From Magnetococcales bacterium (GTDB lineage: Bacteria; Pseudomonadota; Magnetococcia; Magnetococcales; Magnetaquicoccaceae): a DNA stretch of 5,002 bases. A program made the translations under genes and the position numbers. Below, in pieces: positions 1-3,442 of the stretch. The DNA lies in contig JADGCR010000176.1 of NCBI GenBank assembly GCA_015228895.1, positions 1-5,002 of the forward strand, in the 5' to 3' direction. The stretch's first letter is position 1. Every line of letters begins with the position of its first letter. Under the pieces are notes generated by a model. It was given only the letters and a program-made list of their open reading frames with translations. It searched no databases and had not been told where the DNA came from.

Positions 1-1
1 C

Positions 2-271
2 ACCACGCAGCTGGTGGGCGTGGTGGGGGAGGAGGCGGCGCAAAAGCTGATCGCCTATTTCAAGGGGGAGAAAATCAACATCCCCAAAGGGGACAAGGCG
101 CTGCGCTGCGCGCGCAATCGCCTGATCCTCGCAGAGTGCGACGCGGGCGGCGTGACGCTGGCAGAACTGGCACTCAAATACGGTCTGACCACGCGCCAGA
201 TCGTCAATATCTTGGGGAAGCCCATCCAGGCGGACGCCAAGCAGCTGGTTTTGGAGTTGGGATGGAAATGA
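2..271 (+). CDS. Mor-family middle-operon transcription activator, C-terminal part (5' end outside window)
   Basis: The frame is open from the left edge and ends at TGA 269-271, so only the C-terminal part (about 89 residues) is visible. The GTG at 14 is unlikely to be the true start, because the open frame continues upstream of it and Mor proteins have a longer N-terminal dimerisation region. Visible features fit the Mor/C family: a GEEAAQKLIAYFKGEKINIPK segment (dimerisation part with the typical IPK turn), then a basic stretch (KALRCARNRLI) and a helix-turn-helix at about bases 152-214 (VTLAELALKYGLTTRQIVNIL). In Mu, Mor binds a dyad upstream of the middle promoter and recruits RNA polymerase. 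Its position before the lysis and packaging genes agrees with this role. The assignment is by motif and context; the paralogous late activator C cannot be excluded from this fragment. Confidence 0.82.
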   Translation, partial: TTQLVGVVGEEAAQKLIAYFKGEKINIPKGDKALRCARNRLILAECDAGGVTLAELALKYGLTTRQIVNILGKPIQADAKQLVLELGWK

Positions 272-275
272 GGGG

Positions 276-563
276 TTATCCGAACAGGGTTTTCAATGCG
301 GGAATGACCGTGGCGGCCACCACCAGGGCCAGCATCCAGCGGTTGAGCCGGATCTCTCCCATGATACGGGCTTCGAGTTCACGCAGGTCACCTTTGAGTT
401 CCAGCTTGAGTTCGCGCAGGTCGCCTTTGGTGACCAATTCGTCCATGTTGGCTTTCTGCACTTCCTGGATGGCATTGGCCATGCCCTTGGCTTGTGGCTC
501 ATCAAACCCGGACGCCTTGAGGGTTTCAACGAATTTCAGCGTGTCGAACGTGATGGCGGCCAT
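276..563 (-). CDS. Small coiled-coil protein with C-terminal membrane anchor (DUF1640-like)
   Basis: This 95-residue protein reads from ATG (561-563, minus strand) with a GGAGA ribosome binding site 7 bases upstream. The N-terminus (AAITFDTLKFVETLKASGFDEPQAKGMANAIQE) resembles the DUF1640/CCDC90-type coiled-coil family. Residues 46-52 and 57-63 are the same heptapeptide KGDLREL spaced 11 residues apart, a hendecad coiled-coil repeat visible in the DNA as a 33-base period. Residues about 75-93 (WMLALVVAATVIPALKTLF) form one hydrophobic membrane segment. The predicted form is a coiled-coil stalk anchored in the inner membrane. It faces the Mor gene tail to tail with four bases between the stop codons, and it is opposite in strand to every other gene here, so it is probably expressed on its own, possibly in the lysogen, as a cargo (moron) gene. 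Its function is unknown; a role in superinfection exclusion is only a guess. Confidence 0.75.
   Translation of the reverse strand: MAAITFDTLKFVETLKASGFDEPQAKGMANAIQEVQKANMDELVTKGDLRELKLELKGDLRELEARIMGEIRLNRWMLALVVAATVIPALKTLFG
375..429. repeat. 33-base period repeat inside the coiled-coil gene
   Basis: Bases 375-396 and 408-429 agree at 20 of 22 positions (GAGTTC-CGCAGGTC-CCTTTG). The period of 33 bases equals 11 codons, and both copies encode KGDLREL. It looks like an internal duplication that lengthened the coiled coil by one hendecad. Confidence 0.7.
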
Positions 564-599
564 GGTCTTTTCTCCAGACGATTTTGATGACGTTCAAAG

Positions 600-629
600 A
601 TTATCACAAATTCCCAGGATGCACAAAAA
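600..629 (-). promoter_or_regulatory. Possible sigma70 promoter for the coiled-coil gene
   Basis: Read on the minus strand there is a GATAAT box (complement of 600-605) preceded after 18 bases by TTTTTG (complement of 624-629). The -10 is good and the -35 is poor. It lies about 40 bases upstream of the start codon of the minus-strand coiled-coil gene and is divergent from the promoter at 635-664. Confidence 0.3.
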
Positions 630-634
630 AATGT

Positions 635-664
635 TTGACACCCCACGCCACCCTGACGCAAGAT
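635..664 (+). promoter_or_regulatory. Putative promoter for the C4 RNA/antirepressor transcript
   Basis: A perfect TTGACA -35 lies at 635-640, and after an 18-base spacer there is a weak -10, CAAGAT (659-664). A start site 7 bases after the -10 falls at about 671, exactly the first base of the 5' hairpin of the C4-like RNA. That coincidence is the main support. In P1 and P7, c4 and the antirepressor share one constitutive promoter, and the same is inferred here. Confidence 0.55.
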
Positions 665-670
665 GGTTGC

Positions 671-738
671 CGGAGCTTGAAACCCTCCGCAATCACCGAA
701 GGCGGTCTACCGCCCCTGTCAGCCCTGGCGGCTTTTTT
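671..738 (+). ncRNA. c4: C4-type phage antisense RNA
   Basis: The RNA opens with a hairpin, CGGAG (671-675) with CTCCG (685-689), whose loop shows TTGAAACC. A second segment, CACCGAAGG (694-702), follows. Then GGCGGT (701-706) can pair with ACCGCC (709-714), or CCGCC (710-714) can pair with GGCGG (727-731) just before six T residues (733-738), giving a terminator-like end. The layout, the GGCGG...TTTTTTGTGCCC ending and the place upstream of an antirepressor match the C4 antisense RNA family of P1, P7 and many prophages. The two unpaired elements TTGAAACCC (677-685) and CACCGAAGG (694-702) are exactly complementary to GGGTTTCAA (850-858) and CCTTCGGTG (840-848) downstream, in the order expected for the a'/b' elements of C4. 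In P1, C4 blocks translation of icd and thereby expression of ant. The exact 3' end and any processing from a longer transcript cannot be seen. Confidence 0.85.
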
Positions 739-839
739 GTGCCCGCGATTCCGCGCGGCGCATCTGTGTCATCCACAATCGCCAGACTCCGGGGGCAACT
801 GGGCTGTCCAGGGCGCGAGCCTAAATCCAGTTGGCCCAA

Positions 840-858
840 CCTTCGGTGGGGGTTTCAA
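840..858 (+). promoter_or_regulatory. Bipartite C4 RNA target site in the antirepressor leader
   Basis: CCTTCGGTG (840-848), one G, then GGGTTTCAA (850-858) are perfect complements of C4 bases 694-702 and 677-685. This corresponds to the a2/b2 target in P1. The same 19 bases can instead pair within the leader: 850-858 with TTGAAACCC at 877-885, and 840-848 with CACCGAAGG at 935-943, which overlaps the antirepressor ribosome binding site. Confidence 0.75.
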
Positions 859-908
859 CCCCCGGAGTCTCGACGTTTGAAACCCGTCCGATCTCCGGCA
901 ATCCAATC

Positions 909-932
909 CGACGGCTCAAAATTGAGCCGTCG
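909..932 (+). repeat. Perfect 11-bp inverted repeat (hairpin or operator)
   Basis: CGACGGCTCAA at 909-919 is the exact reverse complement of 922-932, with an AA loop. There is no T tract after it, so it is not a terminator. It contains the TGA (923-925) that closes the antirepressor frame upstream, and it ends eight bases before the ribosome binding site. It could act as RNA structure in the leader or as a DNA dyad for a repressor; the sequence does not decide between them. Confidence 0.6.
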
Positions 933-939
933 CACACCG

Positions 940-945
940 AAGGAG
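940..945 (+). promoter_or_regulatory. Ribosome binding site of the antirepressor
   Basis: AAGGAG is the only strong Shine-Dalgarno sequence near the beginning of the antirepressor frame. It lies 13 bases before ATC 959-961 and 79 bases before GTG 1025, the first ordinary start codon, so it supports translation beginning near 959. Its first bases overlap CACCGAAGG (935-943), which can pair with the C4 target at 840-848. Confidence 0.55.
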
Positions 946-958
946 CAAACCAAAGAGT

Positions 959-1936
959 ATCAACGCCACAACCACGTCCGCAGTCACCCCATTCACTTTC
1001 GAGGACAAGCCGGTCAGCATCGTCGTGGACGAACAGGGGCAACCTTGGTTCAACGCCATCGAGGTTTGCAACGCTCTCGGCTACATCAACGCCCGCGACG
1101 CCATCAGCAAGCATGTCGATGGGGATGACGTAGCAAAACGCGACGTCATCGACAGTCTTGGCCGCCTCCAACCCACCAACCACATCAACGAATCCGGCCT
1201 CTACGCCCTGATCTTCGGCTCCACCAAGCCGGAGGCAAAACGGTTCAAACGGTGGGTCACCTCCGAGGTCCTCCCCTCGATCCGCAAAAGCGGGAGTTAC
1301 CAACACCCACGGACAATCAAGCCGGTGCCAGAGGAGAAGGCGGTGGAGGACGACGGGCCGGAATTCGTCAAATTCCAGGTAGACAATCGCCATTCGGTCA
1401 CCCTGTGCCGGGGTTCGACGTTGCGCGACTCGTGCGGAGAGGTGGTGCCGCTGATCAGCTCCCGGGAGGTGGCCTGGCTGTTCGAGAAGAATCATTTCCC
1501 ACTACTGCGGCAGTTGCGCACCAATCCCGTGCTGGCTTCTCAGGTGGACCAGCATTTCGAGTGGTGGAGCTATCAGAACCGCTTCAAGCAACAGCTCCAT
1601 TATTTCCTGATGACTCGCGACGGCTTCACCATGCTGACGAACCGCTGGCGCCGTCCGTGGTTCGGAGATTTGGAGCTGGGCTGGCTGAACTATAGCCGGG
1701 AGCGCGTCTACAAGGCGTTCGACCAATTGGCGCAAGGTCAGCAGCTGGACGCTGTCGTTATCCTTGGTCAGATCTCGGATGCCCATCATGTCATCGCGGA
1801 GGCATTCAGATGTGGATCGGCGGTCGAGCCAAGCGACATGGCATTGTGGGGGTCTCTGCTGTCACTCCTGGCGCAACTGGAGTGCGGGGTGTTCCTGACC
1901 ATCCTCCAACATCAGAACAAACCAAAAAACGGCTGA
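959..1936 (+). CDS. ant: BRO-N/Rha-like phage antirepressor with apparent ATC start
   Basis: Numbered from 959, this is a 325-residue protein. Residues about 10-118 form a BRO-N domain, with the landmarks PFTFEDKPVSIVVDEQGQPW, EVCNALGY, NESGLYALIFGS and RWVTSEVLPSIRKSG. After a charged linker (about 119-140), residues 163-256 resemble the Rha phage regulatory domain: VPLISSREVAWLFEKNH, then FLMTRDGFTML (216-226) and YKAF (251-254). The remaining C-terminus is not recognised. Proteins of this type inactivate or bypass phage repressors, or otherwise promote lytic growth; BRO-N domains bind DNA. Start choice: the in-frame stop is TGA 923-925, and no ATG, GTG or TTG occurs before GTG 1025. That GTG lacks a ribosome binding site and would cut into BRO-N. 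The coding-like text from 959 and AAGGAG at 940-945 favour ATC 959, a rare start codon or a mutated ATG. If ATC is not used, the product is the 303-residue form from 1025. A C4 RNA and a foldable leader lie upstream, and a terminator follows. Confidence 0.85.
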   Translation: MNATTTSAVTPFTFEDKPVSIVVDEQGQPWFNAIEVCNALGYINARDAISKHVDGDDVAKRDVIDSLGRLQPTNHINESGLYALIFGSTKPEAKRFKRWVTSEVLPSIRKSGSYQHPRTIKPVPEEKAVEDDGPEFVKFQVDNRHSVTLCRGSTLRDSCGEVVPLISSREVAWLFEKNHFPLLRQLRTNPVLASQVDQHFEWWSYQNRFKQQLHYFLMTRDGFTMLTNRWRRPWFGDLELGWLNYSRERVYKAFDQLAQGQQLDAVVILGQISDAHHVIAEAFRCGSAVEPSDMALWGSLLSLLAQLECGVFLTILQHQNKPKNG

Positions 1937-1941
1937 CCTTT

Positions 1942-1968
1942 GGAGGGGCCGCGCGCCCCTCTTTTTTT
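1942..1968 (+). terminator. Intrinsic terminator after the antirepressor
   Basis: GAGGGGC (1943-1949) pairs with GCCCCTC (1955-1961) around a CGCGC loop, extendable by a G-T pair, and is followed by seven T residues (1962-1968). It begins 6 bases after the antirepressor stop and separates this module from the lysis genes, which therefore need their own promoter or antitermination. Confidence 0.9.
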
Positions 1969-2076
1969 GCAATCTTATGGAAACGCTTCCTGCTGAATTC
2001 CCCGCCCCGTCTCTGCTATCCCTGTACGCAACAGCACATCAATTCCATTCCTTTTTTGCGTGCACAGGTGAAAACC

Positions 2077-2547
2077 ATGAATCCCAGACAGTTTGAAAAA
2101 TACGTTATCGTCCCGGCGTTGCAATTCCTGGAAATGGACTCTCCCGCCGCCCGTGCGTTGTTGTTGGGCACGGTGGCCCAGGAGTCCGGGTTGGGAGAGT
2201 ATCTGCACCAGGTGGGGGGTGGTCCGGCGCTGGGGGTGTTCCAGATGGAGCCGGCCACTTACCGCGATATCTGGGATATTTTTATCGATCACCAGCCCTC
2301 CATCAAGAAAAAACTGGCCGAGCGGTGGCCAGTGCGTCCGGAGCCGGAGGCGCTGGTCACCGACCTGTTTCTTGCGGCGGTGATGTGTCGTCTGCATTAC
2401 CGGCGGGTCAAGGAGCCGCTGCCGGCGGCGGACGATCTGGCCGGACTGGCCGTCTACTGGAAGCGGCACTACAACACCCTGCTTGGCGCGGGGACGGTGG
2501 CGGAATACCTCCGCAACTGGAACCAACTGGTGGAGAACAAAAAATGA
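2077..2547 (+). CDS. Phage lytic transglycosylase-like lysin
   Basis: This is a 156-residue protein. ATG 2077 is chosen because AGGTG (2066-2070) precedes it by six bases and the family begins with MNPRQFEKYVIVPAL; the frame is open further upstream, into the previous gene, but without family similarity. Conserved blocks are AARALLLGTVAQESGLGEYLHQV (22-44), GPALGVFQMEPATYRDIW (48-65) and DLAGLAVYWKRHYNT near the end. Glu36 in AQES is the likely catalytic acid of a lysozyme/transglycosylase fold, and the GVFQMEP block corresponds to the G-x-x-Q-motif region of such enzymes. There is no signal peptide, so export would depend on a holin. It is the first gene of a packed late operon and its TGA overlaps the ATG of the next gene. 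Homologous proteins sit in the lysis region of Mu-like prophages. The enzymatic role is inferred from motif and position. Confidence 0.72.
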   Translation: MNPRQFEKYVIVPALQFLEMDSPAARALLLGTVAQESGLGEYLHQVGGGPALGVFQMEPATYRDIWDIFIDHQPSIKKKLAERWPVRPEPEALVTDLFLAAVMCRLHYRRVKEPLPAADDLAGLAVYWKRHYNTLLGAGTVAEYLRNWNQLVENKK

Positions 2548-2723
2548 GCAAGAAATTCTGGATCGACCGTCTCAAAGAGCCGTCCACCTGGCGTGGACTG
2601 GCCATGTTGGCGTTGGGTTTCGGGGTGTCGGTGGCCCCGGAGAGTCTGGAGGCGATTGTCGCGGCCGGGACTGGTGTGGCGGGTCTGATCGGCGTGGTGA
2701 CGCAGGATAAAAGGGGGGGATGA
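2544..2723 (+). CDS. Small two-segment membrane protein, putative holin
   Basis: This 59-residue protein starts at ATG 2544, in an ATGA overlap with the lysin, with GGAG (2532-2535) eight bases upstream. A short basic N-terminus (SKKFWIDRLKEPS) precedes two hydrophobic stretches, residues 16-31 (WRGLAMLALGFGVSVA) and 37-53 (AIVAAGTGVAGLIGVVT), and a charged tail QDKRGG. Size, topology and place directly after the lysin fit a holin that would let the lysin reach the cell wall. No family-specific motif is visible, so a different lysis-associated membrane protein remains possible. Confidence 0.6.
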   Translation: MSKKFWIDRLKEPSTWRGLAMLALGFGVSVAPESLEAIVAAGTGVAGLIGVVTQDKRGG

Positions 2724-2950
2724 CGATGGACGGGACAGACGGAGAGGTACTCGGATCGGTGGTGGAGATCCTGAAGCGGGTCGAGAAAAACCAGGACGAC
2801 CAGGGCACTTTGCTCAAAGAAATGGAGCGGCGCATGGGCCGGGTGGAGAGTCAAACCATGGTCCACTCCGTGCTGGGTGGCGGGGCTGCCGCGATCGCGA
2901 TCGGGGTGGCCGTCGAGTATTTCAAAGCCCGTCTGGTGCCGGGGTCGTAA
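2720..2950 (+). CDS. Small coiled-coil protein with C-terminal membrane segment
   Basis: The frame begins with ATG 2720, overlapping the stop of the holin-like gene. A second ATG at 2726 lies at a better distance from the purine-rich AAGGGGGGG (2711-2719), so the real product may be 74 rather than 76 residues. Residues about 9-46 are charged and predicted to be helical or coiled coil (VVEILKRVEKNQDDQGTLLKEMERRMGRVE). Residues about 49-66 (HSVLGGGAAAIAIGVAVEYF) form one membrane segment. Its stop is followed directly by the next ATG. The position between a holin-like gene and the terminase matches that of small conserved hypothetical or spanin-like genes in Mu-like phages, but the C-terminal rather than N-terminal membrane segment argues against a typical inner-membrane spanin. 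I do not recognise the family. Confidence 0.65.
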   Translation: MTMDGTDGEVLGSVVEILKRVEKNQDDQGTLLKEMERRMGRVESQTMVHSVLGGGAAAIAIGVAVEYFKARLVPGS

Positions 2951-3442
2951 ATGGCGCACTCCGCGATCAAGAAGGCCGATCTGCAGGCGCGCTATATCGC
3001 CGGGGCCACACTGGCCGAGGCCGCCGAGCAGACCGGTGTGCCCCTGGCGACCGCGCGGACCTGGAAGAGCGTCGCCAAAGGGGAGGAGGATTGGGATCGC
3101 CAGAGGGCCTCCCGCAGACTGGCCGGCGGCATGCGTGGCCTGGAGGTGCAGGAGATCCTGATGCAGTTTCTGACCGCCCACTCCATGGCGGTCAGGGAGA
3201 TGCAGTCACCCGACATCGATCCGGCCACCCGGGTGCAGCGGCTCGCCTCGCTCTCCGACGCGCTGGCCAAGACTATGCGCTCCCTGGGCATGGCCGATCC
3301 CAAGGCCACCGCGCTGGGTACGGCCCTGGAGGTGATGGGGGATCTGGTGACTTTTATTGGTGCTCGTCACCCCAAACAGGCCGCGCTGTTCGCGGAGATG
3401 TTGGCGCCGTTCGGCAAAATACTGGAGCAGAAATATGGCTGA
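2951..3442 (+). CDS. DUF1804 family protein, putative Mu-like small terminase subunit
   Basis: This is a 163-residue protein whose ATG follows the previous TAA with no gap. Residues 9-41 form a helix-turn-helix (ADLQARYIAGATLAEAAEQTGVPLATARTWKS), followed by GEEDWDRQRASRRLAGG. The middle region is helical (QEILMQFLTAHSMAVREM, then RVQRLASLSDALAKTMRSLG), and the C-terminus has the FAEMLAPFGKILEQKYG end typical of DUF1804 (Mu gp27-like). In Mu-like phages this protein sits directly before the large terminase and is taken to recognise phage DNA for headful packaging. The overlap of its stop with the ATG of the terminase (3435-3442) suggests translational coupling. Confidence 0.82.
   Translation: MAHSAIKKADLQARYIAGATLAEAAEQTGVPLATARTWKSVAKGEEDWDRQRASRRLAGGMRGLEVQEILMQFLTAHSMAVREMQSPDIDPATRVQRLASLSDALAKTMRSLGMADPKATALGTALEVMGDLVTFIGARHPKQAALFAEMLAPFGKILEQKYG

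Larger units (their letters stand above)
840..945 (+). promoter_or_regulatory. Structured antirepressor leader that can sequester the ribosome binding site
   Basis: Three perfect stems nest in this leader: an outer 9-bp stem (840-848 with 935-943), an inner 9-bp stem (850-858 with 877-885), and an 11-bp hairpin (909-919 with 922-932, two-base loop AA). The 3' arm of the outer stem contains AAGG of the Shine-Dalgarno AAGGAG (940-945). With the outer stem formed the site would be masked; pairing of C4 to 840-858 would compete with both of the 9-bp stems. The base pairing is seen directly; the regulatory effect is inferred. Together with the C4 gene and its promoter this accounts for most of the 395-base stretch (564-958) that has no classical gene; the part at 739-839 shows no clear signal. 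Confidence 0.6.

Noticed and set aside
709..738. A stand-alone terminator for the minus-strand gene or mor
   Set aside because: The hairpin with T tract points along the plus strand and is an integral part of the C4-like RNA, more than 400 bases beyond mor.
584..880. 98-codon frame across the C4 RNA and its target
   Set aside because: Its start has no good ribosome binding site, it runs through the structured RNA, and its protein text shows no recognisable pattern. It reads like the spurious frames often called at C4 loci.
671..943. CRISPR-like array from the recurring 9-base elements
   Set aside because: The copies are only nine bases, unequally spaced and partly in inverse orientation; they are explained by antisense pairing and leader folding.
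136..1128. Long open frame of 330 codons on the plus strand
   Set aside because: It crosses the mor gene, the antisense of the coiled-coil gene, the C4 RNA and the start of the antirepressor in a different frame; its text is Arg/Ser/Pro-rich low-complexity without any domain. It is open because of high GC content.
821..1495. Minus-strand frame of 224 codons opposite the antirepressor
   Set aside because: It is the complement-strand shadow of the BRO-N coding frame, with no domain and no ribosome binding site.
1969..2076. Late promoter or activator site before the lysin gene
   Set aside because: A promoter is expected after the terminator, but I found no convincing -35/-10 pair or dyad; Mu-type late promoters lack a good -35, so its position cannot be set from sequence alone.
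2408..3181. Minus-strand frame of 257 codons opposite the holin-like to DUF1804 genes
   Set aside because: It spans several plus-strand genes that have coupled starts and clear families; its Pro/His/Arg/Leu-rich text is typical of an antisense frame in GC-rich DNA.
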